DNA of 64,000 nucleotides from Variovorax sp. DXTD-1 (GTDB lineage Bacteria; Pseudomonadota; Gammaproteobacteria; Burkholderiales; Burkholderiaceae_C). Shown piece after piece: positions 40,975 to 50,229 of this stretch. The position numbers and the translations under genes are program-made. The notes beneath the pieces are model-generated. The model ran no database searches and was not told the DNA's origin. It was given only the letters and a program-made list of their open reading frames with translations. Each line of letters opens with the position of its first letter. Position 1 is the stretch's first letter. The stretch is taken from contig NZ_RWKH01000004.1 of assembly GCF_003984625.1 (NCBI RefSeq), positions 186,001 through 250,000 on the forward strand, written 5' to 3'.

Positions 40975-41034
40975 AAAAAAAGCCCTGCCTTCTCGCGGGA
41001 TACCGCGGAACCGGCTTTGCCGGGCCGCTGGTAT
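40975..41034. repeat. Hairpin-rich intergenic element upstream of dnaX
   Basis: Two neighbouring structures. On the minus strand, a bulged stem (CCCGC / GC-A-GGG) followed by seven T (40975-40999) looks like a terminator 52 bp before dnaX. Next to it, 41000-41034 forms a long interrupted hairpin: ATACC, GCGG, CCGGC, loop TTT, GCCGG, CCGC, GGTAT. A third GC-rich hairpin lies at 41035-41056. The set resembles repeated intergenic elements of Comamonadaceae, but only one copy is in this window. Confidence 0.6.
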
Positions 41035-41098
41035 CGCCCCCAGCAGGGGGTGGGCGAAGCGACACGAAGTGCGCGAAGCCTGGGGGGTTACAATAAGT

Positions 41099-41200
41099 GC
41101 TGACGGGCCTCCCTGCATGGTGAAGTGGCCAACCGGGTCAGGTGGGGAACCAAGCAGCCCTAACTGCGTAGTCAGTGCCAGGGGTAAGGCTCGTCAACCT
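41099..41200 (+). ncRNA. ffs: Signal recognition particle RNA (4.5S type)
   Basis: RNA of the SRP, which binds Ffh and targets membrane proteins to the translocon. The conserved apical domain is plain: GGTCAGGTGGGGAACCAAG followed by CAGCC (41137-41160), with the paired GGAA-type tetraloop and the AGCAG internal loop. The two ends pair over a long helix: TGACGGGCCTCCCTG at 41101 with CAGGGGTAAGGCTCGTCA ending at 41196. A TACAAT -10 hexamer lies at 41089-41094, which would start the RNA near 41100. Exact ends are uncertain by a few bases. It lies opposite dnaX, a common position. Confidence 0.9.
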
Positions 41201-41206
41201 AACATC

Positions 41207-41240
41207 AAAAAACCGCAAGTTCTCAAGACAAGAACTTGCG
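41207..41240 (-). terminator. Rho-independent terminator of the methyltransferase gene
   Basis: On the minus strand a perfect 10-bp stem (CGCAAGTTCT / AGAACTTGCG, 7-nt loop) is followed by GTTTTTTG. It lies 34 bp after the methyltransferase stop and ends just short of the SRP RNA gene on the other strand. Confidence 0.88.
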
Positions 41241-41274
41241 CGCTGAAAGAGGGGCTCCAGGCCCCTCCCCACCC

Positions 41275-42147
41275 TCACGTGCTTCCCGCGCCAACGAGCA
41301 TTTCGCACGGCCCGACGAAGCCATCGCTCCCTTCAAACCGGCGCAGCGCCTCCTCAATGGCATCCCAGGTGCTCGTGCGCTCGGTCTCGTCGAGACTAAC
41401 CATCATCTGGTGCAGCGCACCAAAGGACTCGCGTTCGAAGCGCACGCATTCGGCCGCGCTCGCCAGCCGCACCGGCGACGGCACCCGTCGCACCTCGATG
41501 TCGTGCAAGCCGGCCTTGGCAAACGCGGCCTCGAGCGCGCCCTCGGCACCGAGCGAAAAGGGCCCGGGCTGACCCGGCAGCGGCGCGGGGAGCCGCGCGC
41601 GTTCGCGGATGATCTTCACGGGAATCGAGAAGAAGGCGTTGCGCTCGGGGGTCGAGTAGACGACGGCCGACACCCGCCCGCCCGGACGCAAGGCCCGCCG
41701 CATGCCGGCGAGCGCGCGCTGCTGGTCGGGAAAGTAGATCAGGCCCACCCGGCTGATCGCCGCGTCGAAGCTTCCGGCGGGCAGCGTGTCGAGCGCCTCG
41801 CCGTCGAGCTCGAGGGTTTCGAGGTTCGACAGCCCCGCGGCCTTGGCATCCGCAGCCGCGCGCTCGAGCAAAGCCGGCGCGATGTCGGTGGCGAGCACGC
41901 GGCCGCCGGGGCCTGCGCGCCGCGCGGCGCTGATGGACTGCTCGCCCGCGCCGGCTGCGACGTCGAGCACCCGGGACCCCGGTTCGATGCGCGCCAGATC
42001 GAACATCGTTTCCGTCGCATCGCCGAGCCAGCGGCCGACAAACGGTCCCCAGCGGTGCCAGGCCTCGGCGGCGGCCTGCCACTGAGCGCGGGTGGTGGTC
42101 TTGAAGGCGGCGGCATTGAATGCCGGCGCGGCTGTGGCGGTTTCCAT
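41275..42147 (-). CDS. Class I SAM-dependent methyltransferase (UbiE-like)
   Basis: A 290-aa methyltransferase. The SAM-binding motif I is VLDVAAGAGEQSISAARRAG at about 60-79, followed by VLATDIAPALLERAAADAKAAG (motif II, Asp binding the ribose) and SFDAAISRVGLIYFPDQQRALAGMRRALRPGG in two runs. The N-terminus ends in WHRWGPFVGRWL, seen in UbiE-related methyltransferases. The substrate is unknown. It is divergent from an HxlR regulator that probably controls it, with 109 bp between the starts, and it ends in a clear terminator. Confidence 0.92.
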   Translation of the reverse strand: METATAAPAFNAAAFKTTTRAQWQAAAEAWHRWGPFVGRWLGDATETMFDLARIEPGSRVLDVAAGAGEQSISAARRAGPGGRVLATDIAPALLERAAADAKAAGLSNLETLELDGEALDTLPAGSFDAAISRVGLIYFPDQQRALAGMRRALRPGGRVSAVVYSTPERNAFFSIPVKIIRERARLPAPLPGQPGPFSLGAEGALEAAFAKAGLHDIEVRRVPSPVRLASAAECVRFERESFGALHQMMVSLDETERTSTWDAIEEALRRFEGSDGFVGPCEMLVGAGST

Positions 42148-42256
42148 GATGTGTCTCCATCGAATGAGGGAGTCTCAAGAATGGCAGCGCGGCCCAAGCT
42201 TCGCCAGTCCAGAATTTGTACTGGCCTCGGCTCGCCTCAAGGACTAAATTGGCGCC

Positions 42257-42946
42257 ATGATCGACTACGGCCAGTTTTGTACTGTGGCGCGCGGCGCCGA
42301 GGTGCTGTGCGAGCGCTGGACGCCGCTGGTCGTGCGCGAACTGCTGTGCGGCAGCACGCGCTTCAACGACATCCGGCGCGGCGTGCCGCGCATGTCGGGC
42401 TCGCTATTGGCACAGCGCCTGCGCAAGCTCGAGGAAGTAGGCGTCATCAAGCGAGTTCAGGGCGACGGCAGCACGGCCGAATACCACCTGACCGCAGCGG
42501 GCGAGGAGCTGCGTCCGATCGTGATGGCGCTGGGCCATTGGGGTGCGCGCTGGATCGGCAGCCGGCTCAAGCGCGACCAGCTGGACGCCGGCTTCCTGAT
42601 GTGGGACGTTCGCCGCTTCGTGCGGATCGACGAGTGCCCGCGCGCACGCTGCATCGTGATCCACTTCCGCTTTACCGACGCAGCCGAGGGCGAACGGCGC
42701 TGGTGGCTGGTCGTCGACCGCGGCAGCGCCGACCTCTGCCGCGACAACCCCGGCGACGAACCGACGCTGATTGTCGAATCGACCGTACGGACGCTGACCG
42801 AGATCTGGACCGGCGACCTCGATGCCGAGGCTGCGTTGCGCGAGCGGCGCTTGCGCGTCATTGGCAGCGAATCCGATACGCGCGACCTGTGGCGCTGGCT
42901 GGGACGCAGCGTTTTTGCCGACACCCGGGACGCGGCGCGGCTCTGA
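42257..42946 (+). CDS. HxlR family regulator with extra C-terminal domain
   Basis: A 229-aa regulator. The N-terminal 105 residues are a winged-helix HxlR domain with the characteristic CTVARGAEVLCERWTPLVVR, the recognition region RMSGSLLAQRLRKLEEVGVI and the wing GDGSTAEYHLTAAGEEL. The C-terminal 110 residues form an alpha/beta domain (IVIHFRFTDAAEGERRWWLV, TLIVESTVRTLTEIWTGDL), somewhat like SCP2-type lipid-binding domains, which may sense a ligand. It is divergent from a methyltransferase gene; repeats of the form CCAG(n)TTTGTACTG lie in the gap and again at the start of this gene. Confidence 0.88.
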   Translation: MIDYGQFCTVARGAEVLCERWTPLVVRELLCGSTRFNDIRRGVPRMSGSLLAQRLRKLEEVGVIKRVQGDGSTAEYHLTAAGEELRPIVMALGHWGARWIGSRLKRDQLDAGFLMWDVRRFVRIDECPRARCIVIHFRFTDAAEGERRWWLVVDRGSADLCRDNPGDEPTLIVESTVRTLTEIWTGDLDAEAALRERRLRVIGSESDTRDLWRWLGRSVFADTRDAARL

Positions 42947-42976
42947 GGCTTGCCGCGCCGCAGCCGGAAGAAACCG

Positions 42977-44221
42977 TCAGAGGCCCAGCCGCTTGATGGC
43001 TCCGCGCGCCGCAGCCGCGCCGCTGGCCATGGATGCCGTCAGCAGGTAACCGCCGGTCGGCGCCTCCCAGTCGAGCATTTCTCCCGCAACGAACACGCCG
43101 GGCAATGCGCTCGCCATAAGCCCTTCGTCGAGCGCATCGAAGCGCACTCCGCCCGCGGTGCTGATGGCTTCGTCGATGGGGCGTGCTGCGACCAGGCGCA
43201 GCGGCACGGCCTTGATGGTTGCTGCCAGTTGCGCAGGGTCTTGCATGGCCTCGCGGCTCAGCACTTCGTGCAGAACACCGGCCTTGATGCCTTCCAGGCC
43301 GAGCCGGCTCTTGAGGTGGCTGCTGAGCGAACGGGCGCCGCGCGGATGCGTGACGGCGGCCAGCACCTGCTCGGCGCTGCGGTCTGGCAGCAGATCGAGC
43401 AGCAGCGTGGCACTGCCGTGTGCGGCGATCTCGTCGCGCAGCAATGCCGATGCTGCGTAGATCAGGCTGCCCTCGATGCCGGTGGCAGTTGCAACGAACT
43501 CGCCTTTGCGTGCAAAGCGCCGGCCCTGGCTGTCGGTGAACGAAATGGCGACCGACTTGAAGGGCTGGCCTGCGAACCGGCTGGAGAAATGTTCGCTCCA
43601 CCCTGCTCCATCGAAGCCGCAGTTGGCGGGCAGCAGCGATGCGACGTCGACGCCGCGCGCCTGGAGCCACGGCGCCCATGCGCCGTCGGAGCCCAGCCGC
43701 GCCCAACCGGCACCACCGAGCGCGAGCACCACCGCATCGGCCTTCACGGTGGCTTCGCCGGCCGGGGTGGCAAACCGCAGCGACGCCGCAGCGATCGGCG
43801 CATCGCCTTCGCCAAGCCAGCGATGGCGCATATGAAACTGCACGCCCGCCGCACGCAGCCGATGCAGCCACGCGCGCAGAAGCGGCGCGGCTTTCATGTC
43901 GGTCGGAAACACGCGGCCCGATGTGCCCACGAAGGTCTCGATGCCCAGGCCAGCCGCCCATTCGCGTACTTGATCCGGACCAAATTGCGTGAGCATGGGT
44001 TCGAGCTGCGTGCGGCGGTCGCCGAAGCGGCTCATGAAGATGTCGAAGGGCTCGGAGTGCGTGAGGTTCAGCCCGCCGCGGCCGGCCAGCAGGAACTTGC
44101 GGCCGACCGAGGGCATGGCGTCGTACACGTGCACCTGCACGCCGGACGCGCTCAAGACTTCAGCCGCCATGAGGCCGGCAGGTCCGCCGCCGATCACGGC
44201 GACGGTATGGGAAAGAGTCAT
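42977..44221 (-). CDS. HI0933/BaiN-like flavoprotein (TIGR03862 family)
   Basis: A 414-aa FAD-dependent oxidoreductase. The N-terminal dinucleotide-binding motif VAVIGGGPAGLMAAEVLSA is at residues 7-25; GRKFLLAGRGGLNLTHSEP follows, a hallmark of the HI0933 group. The C-terminal FAD motif GVFVAGEMLDWEAPTGGYLL is also intact. The natural reaction of TIGR03862 proteins is not known. The start overlaps the stop of the upstream addA-like gene by 4 bp (ATGA), so it is cotranscribed with the DNA repair pair; no functional link is visible. Confidence 0.93.
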   Translation of the reverse strand: MTLSHTVAVIGGGPAGLMAAEVLSASGVQVHVYDAMPSVGRKFLLAGRGGLNLTHSEPFDIFMSRFGDRRTQLEPMLTQFGPDQVREWAAGLGIETFVGTSGRVFPTDMKAAPLLRAWLHRLRAAGVQFHMRHRWLGEGDAPIAAASLRFATPAGEATVKADAVVLALGGAGWARLGSDGAWAPWLQARGVDVASLLPANCGFDGAGWSEHFSSRFAGQPFKSVAISFTDSQGRRFARKGEFVATATGIEGSLIYAASALLRDEIAAHGSATLLLDLLPDRSAEQVLAAVTHPRGARSLSSHLKSRLGLEGIKAGVLHEVLSREAMQDPAQLAATIKAVPLRLVAARPIDEAISTAGGVRFDALDEGLMASALPGVFVAGEMLDWEAPTGGYLLTASMASGAAAARGAIKRLGL

Positions 44222-47200
44222 TCGAGATTTACCAGTTCGCCCTGCCCGGTCAGGAACGCGGCGCGCACCGTGGCACCGGGGTAGGCATGTTGCATGGCGG
44301 CGCGGTAGCGCTGCATCTGTGCGATGAGTGCCTCGTCGCGCTCAGGGCGGGCGGCAGATTTGTAGTCGAGGATCCACCAGGCGCCGGTGATGCGCTCGCG
44401 CACCAGCCGATCGATGCGCAACGTTTCGCCTTCGTGCACCAGGGTGACTTCATTGCCGTGCCAGTCGATCATGCGCTCATTCCACGCCCATGCCCCGGCG
44501 CCGCCGCGAATGCGCTCGGCGAGCGCCGCGGCGCCGCGTGCCTGCTGCGCGTCGAGCAAGAACTCGCGCGCGGCGGCGCGCACGTGCGCAGCCGGCAACG
44601 GCTCGCCGGGCTCGGCCCATTCGAGCAGACGGTGCATCGCCTGGCCGAACGCGGCAGCGCGCGCATCGACCGTGGCGTCAGCCGCTTTCTTGATAGCCAC
44701 GGGTTCCTTGACCGCTGGCGCGAGCACCGGCATCTGCTTCATGGGAAAGCTGCCTGTGCCGGAAGCCACCGGCAACACGATCAGCGGCTCGTCGGCTTCG
44801 GCGGGTTCGCACATCGATTCGAGCCGCGTCCACCAGCTGCCCTCGTTGGCGCGGGCCGGCTGCACCGACGACAGCACAAGGCGCTCACGCGCCCGGGTGG
44901 TCGCCACATAAAGACCGTTGAGCTCCTCACGGTGGCGTGCGCGCTGTTCTTCTTCGAGCAATGTGGTGGCGCAGCCCGGCGGCGTTTTCTCGCTTGCCAG
45001 GAACACGAAGCGAGTGGGCGCGCTGTCGCTGCCCTTCCATTCGACCAGCACACCCATGGTCTGGGCGCGCGGCGGCGGCGCGTCGCAGTCGAGCATGAGC
45101 ACGGTGTCGGCCTCGAGGCCCTTGGCGCCGTGCACGGTAAGAAGCTGCACCGCATCTGGCACCGCGACGGACGGTGCCCTGACGCCCCCGGCACGCAATG
45201 CGCGCACCAGCGCGTAAGGCGTGGCGTAGCGAGCGCCTTCGATCTCGAGCGATGCCGCCAGCAGCCCGCGCAGATTGGCCAAGGCACTCTGTCGCATGGC
45301 CGAGGGCATGGCGGCGCCGAACCTGGCGAGCACATCGCCATCGTGAAATATCGCATCGAGCGCATCGTGCGGTGGCAACGCAGCAAGCCAGCGCCGCCAC
45401 TGCTTGAGCTTGGCGCCCGCCTCGACCAGTTCCGGCGGTAGGCCTTCGCCCTTTTGAGTCAACGCGAACCAGCTCGACGAAGGTTGCTCGCGCTGGCGCA
45501 GCGCCAACTGCACCAGCGCGTCGTCGCCGATGCCGAACAGCGGCGACTTGAGCGCGCGTGCCAGGGAGAGGTCGTGCGCAGGCGACACCAGCGCATCGAT
45601 GAGCGCGACCACGTCCTGCACTTCCGGCGCATCGTGCAGTTCGTTCTTCTCGGGCTGCTGCACGGGAATGTGGCGCTCGCGTAGCGCGTCTTGCATGGCG
45701 GACAGGCGGTTGCGCCGACGCGCCAGCACCATGATCTGCCGCGGCGGCGTACCGTCGGCAATGCGTTGCGCCACCCAGCGCGCGGCCTGCTCGCATTCCT
45801 TTTGCAGCAACTGCTCTTCAGGCAAAACGCGCGGCGTAACGAGGCTGTCGCGCCAATGCAGCATGCCATCGTCGGCAGGTGCTGCTGCGGCCGTGCTGAC
45901 CGCATCGCGGTCGATGGGCGGGAGCTTGAGCAGTTCGCCCTCGTCGCTCCGCTCGGTGGTGTGTGCACGGTAGCCGTCGAATTCTCCCGCCTCTTGCGCG
46001 GCCAGCATCGCCTGGTTGACAAGACCGACCACCGCACGCGCGTTGCGGTGGGTGTGGTCGCAGTTGAGCAGTTCGCCGCCCAAGCCTTCGCGCACGAACT
46101 TCTTGGCAGCGATGAACACCTGCGGCTCGGCACGGCGAAAGCGGTAGATGCTCTGCTTCGGGTCGCCCACAATGAAGACGCGCGGTGCCTTGCCGCCCGC
46201 GCCGGTGTAGGCGCTGAGCCACCCGTAGAGCGCCTGCCACTGCAGCGGGTTGGTGTCCTGGAACTCGTCGATCAGCAGATGGGCAATACGCGCATCGAGC
46301 CGCTCCTGCACCCAGCCCGACAGCGCCGACTGGCCGAGCAGCAATTGCGCGGCCTGCTCGACGTCGTTCATGTCGACCCATCCGTGCGCGCGCTTCACTT
46401 CGGCAAAGGAGGAGACGAGGATGCGCGTGAGGCGCGTCATGCGCTGCTGGTAGAGCCACGCCGCGTGCTGGGCCTGCGCCATGCACAGGGTCTGGAGCTC
46501 GGCTTCGGCTTCTTGCGCGGCGGGGTATTTCTGCAGGTTCTTGGTGAGCCGGTCTTCCGTCACGACGAAGAAGTTCTTGCGCAGGTGCGGCAGGGCGGCG
46601 GCGCGCGATTCCCGCGGCGGCTCGCCGGTGCCGAACACGTCGATGATCGCCTCGGCGGCTTTCTGCGGTGTCTTGTTGGCCTCGCGGCCGAGCGCGGCGG
46701 CGCGATCGAGCCAGCGGCGCCTGACAAGGTCTCCGCTCAAGGCATCGGTCGGCTCGTCCAAGCCTTCGAGCGAAGGATGCATGGCGCTGAAGTGCTGCAC
46801 CGCCGACGCGGGATCGGACAGCGCAAACTCGACGCGCCGGGTGAGCGCTTCGCCCAGCGCCTTGGCGGTCTGCGAGCGGCCGTAGGTGGCCACGATGGCG
46901 TAGTAGTCGGCCAGCGCCTCCTTGTCGGCCGTCACCGCCTCGAAGAAGGGGCGCCAGGTGCGCGCGCGCGCCTCGGCATCGTCCTCGAGCAATTCGTAGT
47001 TCGCTGGCAGGCCGAGTTCGCGCAATACCGCCAGCGGCGCGTTGCGCAACAGCCCTGCAAACCAGGCGTGGAAGGTACGAAACTGCACCGGCCGGCCGCC
47101 TTCGAGCAAGCGTCTGTAGAGGCCTTTCAGGCGCGGCACGGCGGCAAGCGCGGCCGCGGGATCGACACCGCGCATCACCAGTTCGCGCACCAGTTCTTCG

Positions 47201-47478
47201 GGGCTGCGCTCGGCGAACTGCTCCAGCCATTGGTCGAGCCGCTCGCGCATCTCGCCGGCGGCCTTCTTGGTGAAGGTGATCGCCAGGATTTCATGCGGCT
47301 CGCAGGCGGATTCGCCCTCTTCGAGCAGCGCGCGCAAGATGCGGGACACCAGCATCCAGGTCTTGCCTGCGCCGGCGCAGGCTTCGACCGCAACGGAGCG
47401 GCGCGGATCGCAGGCGACGGTGTAGAAGGCCTCGCGCGTGACGTGCCGGCCGTTGTGCTCGTAGGCGGCGCCGTTCAT
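44218..47478 (-). CDS. addA: AddA-type UvrD-like helicase/nuclease
   Basis: A 1086-aa subunit of the double-strand-break resection complex that replaces RecBCD in many bacteria. The superfamily I helicase has Walker A VEACAGAGKTWML near 33-45, the AITFTKKAAGEMRERL motif Ia, DEFQDTNPLQW (motif II), GDPKQSIYRFRRAE (motif III) and, late, VHGAKGLEADTVLML. The C-terminal RecB-type nuclease has IDRLV, then ILDYKSA and QMQRYRAAM, giving the D, D-x-K and Q-x3-Y set. It is coupled by 4-bp overlaps to the nuclease partner upstream and the flavoprotein downstream. Confidence 0.93.
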   Translation of the reverse strand: MNGAAYEHNGRHVTREAFYTVACDPRRSVAVEACAGAGKTWMLVSRILRALLEEGESACEPHEILAITFTKKAAGEMRERLDQWLEQFAERSPEELVRELVMRGVDPAAALAAVPRLKGLYRRLLEGGRPVQFRTFHAWFAGLLRNAPLAVLRELGLPANYELLEDDAEARARTWRPFFEAVTADKEALADYYAIVATYGRSQTAKALGEALTRRVEFALSDPASAVQHFSAMHPSLEGLDEPTDALSGDLVRRRWLDRAAALGREANKTPQKAAEAIIDVFGTGEPPRESRAAALPHLRKNFFVVTEDRLTKNLQKYPAAQEAEAELQTLCMAQAQHAAWLYQQRMTRLTRILVSSFAEVKRAHGWVDMNDVEQAAQLLLGQSALSGWVQERLDARIAHLLIDEFQDTNPLQWQALYGWLSAYTGAGGKAPRVFIVGDPKQSIYRFRRAEPQVFIAAKKFVREGLGGELLNCDHTHRNARAVVGLVNQAMLAAQEAGEFDGYRAHTTERSDEGELLKLPPIDRDAVSTAAAAPADDGMLHWRDSLVTPRVLPEEQLLQKECEQAARWVAQRIADGTPPRQIMVLARRRNRLSAMQDALRERHIPVQQPEKNELHDAPEVQDVVALIDALVSPAHDLSLARALKSPLFGIGDDALVQLALRQREQPSSSWFALTQKGEGLPPELVEAGAKLKQWRRWLAALPPHDALDAIFHDGDVLARFGAAMPSAMRQSALANLRGLLAASLEIEGARYATPYALVRALRAGGVRAPSVAVPDAVQLLTVHGAKGLEADTVLMLDCDAPPPRAQTMGVLVEWKGSDSAPTRFVFLASEKTPPGCATTLLEEEQRARHREELNGLYVATTRARERLVLSSVQPARANEGSWWTRLESMCEPAEADEPLIVLPVASGTGSFPMKQMPVLAPAVKEPVAIKKAADATVDARAAAFGQAMHRLLEWAEPGEPLPAAHVRAAAREFLLDAQQARGAAALAERIRGGAGAWAWNERMIDWHGNEVTLVHEGETLRIDRLVRERITGAWWILDYKSAARPERDEALIAQMQRYRAAMQHAYPGATVRAAFLTGQGELVNLE

Positions 47479-50072
47479 TGGGCAGGCCCTCCAGCCACAG
47501 CGTCAGTCGAAGGCGGAGGTTGTTCGATTTCCCAGAAGTCTTTTCTGCAAAGCCCCCGTGCGGCGCAGTAGTCGCAGATGGCGCCCTCCCCTAGCGGCGG
47601 AAGCGCCGCACCCTCGGCGATGCGCGTGAAATCGTCGAGGATGCCCGCGACCAGCGCATCGCGCGCCTCCACCACCACGGGCTGCTCGACGGTCTGCGTG
47701 CCGGACGACTTCTCGCCGACATTCACGTAGGCGGCGCGCAGCGTGTCGTCGGCCACCAGCGCGGCGTAGAAGGCAAGCTGCGTGTCCTCGGTCGGGTCTT
47801 TCACACGCTCCTTGGTGACCGCGGCCGATTCAGTCTTGTAGTCGATCACGAACGCTTGGCCGTCGGGCATGCGGTCGATGCGGTCCAGCCGACCGACCAG
47901 TTGCAGGTTGCCCAGCGGCTGCTCCATCCACGGTTCCGATTCGGCGAAGACCGCGCCGCTTGCCTCATGGCCGGCAAGCCACTGCAGGTAACCGTCGCGC
48001 ACCGCCGGCCAAGCCGCGGCGAACGGCAGGAACTCGGCGTCGGACAGCGCGAACTCGTGCGTGGCGCGCTCGGCCGCGGCGGTGATGTACGCCACGCGTT
48101 CCGCCGTGTCGTCGGTGGGGGTTTCCTTCAGCGTCTCATGAAAGTGGCCCAGCACGGCATGCAGCCAATTGCCGAAGTCGCGCTTGTCGACCTCGGCATC
48201 GAGTTCGTCGGCACTGCGAAGGCCCAACTGCCGCAGCGCGAAGAAGCGGTAGGGGCAGCGGCGCAGATCCTCGTAGACGGTGGTCGAAATGTTCCGCAGC
48301 GGCAAAAGCGCTCCAGAGGGCGTCGGGTACAAGGTCGGCTGCAGCGCGACCTCGCGCGACGTGCGTGGGTCGGCCGCCATTTGCAACGCATGGTCGAGCT
48401 GCAGCGACTGCACCAGCAGGCTCGGCCGCACGGGTTCACCGCTGGCATCGGATTGGCGCCACAGCAGTTCGCAGCAAGGGTTGCACAAGGCTGCGGCCCA
48501 GGCCGAACGTTGCGCGGCCTCGAGCGTTTCGCGCGCGGGCAGGCCGAGCTCTGCGCGCTGGGCGGCGCTCCAGTTGCCGGGCGGCTCGGGCGAGGCAGGC
48601 AGGCGCCGGTCGTCGCAGCCGGGAATGACCACGGCGCCGAACGCGCGGCCCAGCAGTTGATGCAGCGGCAGCACCACCACTTGCGGCGCTTCGCCGCCAG
48701 CCGGCGGCACAAAGCTGGCGTCTTCGAGCACGTCGCGCACCCAGGCGGTGAATTCGGCCAGCGTGTGGCGTCCGCCGGGAAATTCGTCGTCATTGCCGTG
48801 CGCGCCGGCATCGAGCCACAGGGCACCGATCACCTTGCCACCCGCCATGTCGGCGGCGAGCGGCTCCCACTGCCCGCCGGCTTCGAGCAGCTCGCGCAAG
48901 GCGCGAAGCCAGTCCGCGAGCGGCCTGGAACGGGCCAAGGCCATGCGGCGGCCTTCCACGGCTTCGGTGAAAGGCAGCAATGCGATGTCTTGCGGCTTTT
49001 CGCTGCGCGCGGCCTGCCCGCACCAGGCCGACCACTCGCGCACGCCTTCGCGCCGCAGCCGCGCCTCGAGCGCCTGAACGGCGAGCGCGTCGCCATCGGC
49101 GCTGCTCTTGAGCCATTCGAGCACCTGGTCGCTGCCGGCGTCGTGCGCGCAGGCGCGCAGCGCGCTCATCACGGTGGCGGCGGCGCGCGTGGTGGAAAGC
49201 TTCCAGCCGGTTTCGTCGTGCGCCGTGATGCCGTGCGCCTGGAGCTGCGCGCCAATGCGCCGCGTGAGCGCACGATCTGTGGTGATGAGCGCAACCGGCG
49301 CGCGGCCCTCAGCCAAGTGCCGCAGCACGCAGGCGGCGGCCAGTTCCGCCTCGTCCTCCGGGTCGTCGGCGACATGCGCGTTCGCCGCGGCAGCTGGCGG
49401 GCTGGTGGGCACCAGCGAGAGATGAATCGCGCGATCGCCCCACAAATTGCACAGCGTCTGCGTGAGCGGATCGGTCTGGAAGCCTTCGAGCACGATGAGC
49501 GCATCGACCTGCTTACGCACGTTCTCGCGCAGCAGCACATCGGTGGCATGGCCCGAGTTGGCAGCCCAGGCCACCGCAACGCGGATCAGCGCGCTTTCGA
49601 TGCGGAACCACTCCGATTCGCTGCCCGCTTCGGCCACGTGGGCCGCCTTCTGCGCCCATTCGCTGCCGCGCTCTTGCGGCAACGCCGCGGCCGCCAGCGG
49701 AGCCAACTGGTAGGCCAGCTCGACCACCCGCCCGGCCAGCGCAAAGCGTTCGGCGGCAAAGCCGGCCTGGGACAGCAGCGCCTGGGCCGTGACCAGGTCG
49801 CGCGCCATGTCGAATGCAATGTCGTAGCCCGTGGGCAAGAAACCGCCCGAGCTGCGCGCCCAGTTGCGCGTGGTCTCGAACCGCGGCACGAAGCCCGCGC
49901 TGCCGCAGCGCCCCCACATGCCGCGCGCGACTCCCATGAGCTGCGCATAGGGCACCAGCACCACGGTGCGCGCCGGGTGCAGCTGGCGCTGCGCGATGGC
50001 GGCGGCAATGCGGGCGACCACGCCGTCGGCGGGGTCGCACCACAGGGCCTGGACGGGGTGGCCTTCGTTCAT
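47475..50072 (-). CDS. addB: AddB-type PD-(D/E)XK nuclease subunit with Fe-S cysteines
   Basis: An 865-aa partner of the AddA-like helicase. The N-terminal two thirds is a degenerate helicase-like fold without Walker A. The C-terminal nuclease domain shows GRLDRIDRMPDGQAFVIDYK (metal-binding Asp, then D-x-K) and TQLAFYAAL. Four Cys positioned to hold a 4Fe-4S cluster bracket it: one in RRCPYRFFALRQL and three in ICDYCAARGLCRKDF, as in AddB. With nuclease motifs in both subunits the pair is a two-nuclease AddAB type. The start is at 50072; the trxA gene is divergent, 157 bp away. Confidence 0.92.
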   Translation of the reverse strand: MNEGHPVQALWCDPADGVVARIAAAIAQRQLHPARTVVLVPYAQLMGVARGMWGRCGSAGFVPRFETTRNWARSSGGFLPTGYDIAFDMARDLVTAQALLSQAGFAAERFALAGRVVELAYQLAPLAAAALPQERGSEWAQKAAHVAEAGSESEWFRIESALIRVAVAWAANSGHATDVLLRENVRKQVDALIVLEGFQTDPLTQTLCNLWGDRAIHLSLVPTSPPAAAANAHVADDPEDEAELAAACVLRHLAEGRAPVALITTDRALTRRIGAQLQAHGITAHDETGWKLSTTRAAATVMSALRACAHDAGSDQVLEWLKSSADGDALAVQALEARLRREGVREWSAWCGQAARSEKPQDIALLPFTEAVEGRRMALARSRPLADWLRALRELLEAGGQWEPLAADMAGGKVIGALWLDAGAHGNDDEFPGGRHTLAEFTAWVRDVLEDASFVPPAGGEAPQVVVLPLHQLLGRAFGAVVIPGCDDRRLPASPEPPGNWSAAQRAELGLPARETLEAAQRSAWAAALCNPCCELLWRQSDASGEPVRPSLLVQSLQLDHALQMAADPRTSREVALQPTLYPTPSGALLPLRNISTTVYEDLRRCPYRFFALRQLGLRSADELDAEVDKRDFGNWLHAVLGHFHETLKETPTDDTAERVAYITAAAERATHEFALSDAEFLPFAAAWPAVRDGYLQWLAGHEASGAVFAESEPWMEQPLGNLQLVGRLDRIDRMPDGQAFVIDYKTESAAVTKERVKDPTEDTQLAFYAALVADDTLRAAYVNVGEKSSGTQTVEQPVVVEARDALVAGILDDFTRIAEGAALPPLGEGAICDYCAARGLCRKDFWEIEQPPPSTDAVAGGPAQ

Positions 50073-50229
50073 GTTCTATCGAGGGGTTGGGGGGGTGGAG
50101 GCGCGACGCGCAAGGGGATTTTGCTATCGGCCCCATAGCGTTCCCGCACGGCACCCCACCCCTTGGTTTCTGTCACAATGACCAGCACTTTAGCTGCACC
50201 GAAACTCTCCGCGCACAAGGACACATCAC

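Noticed and set aside
41241..41270. GC hairpin AGGGGC-N5-GCCCCT as an SRP RNA terminator
   Set aside because: No T tract follows on the plus strand; the clear terminator here belongs to the minus-strand methyltransferase.
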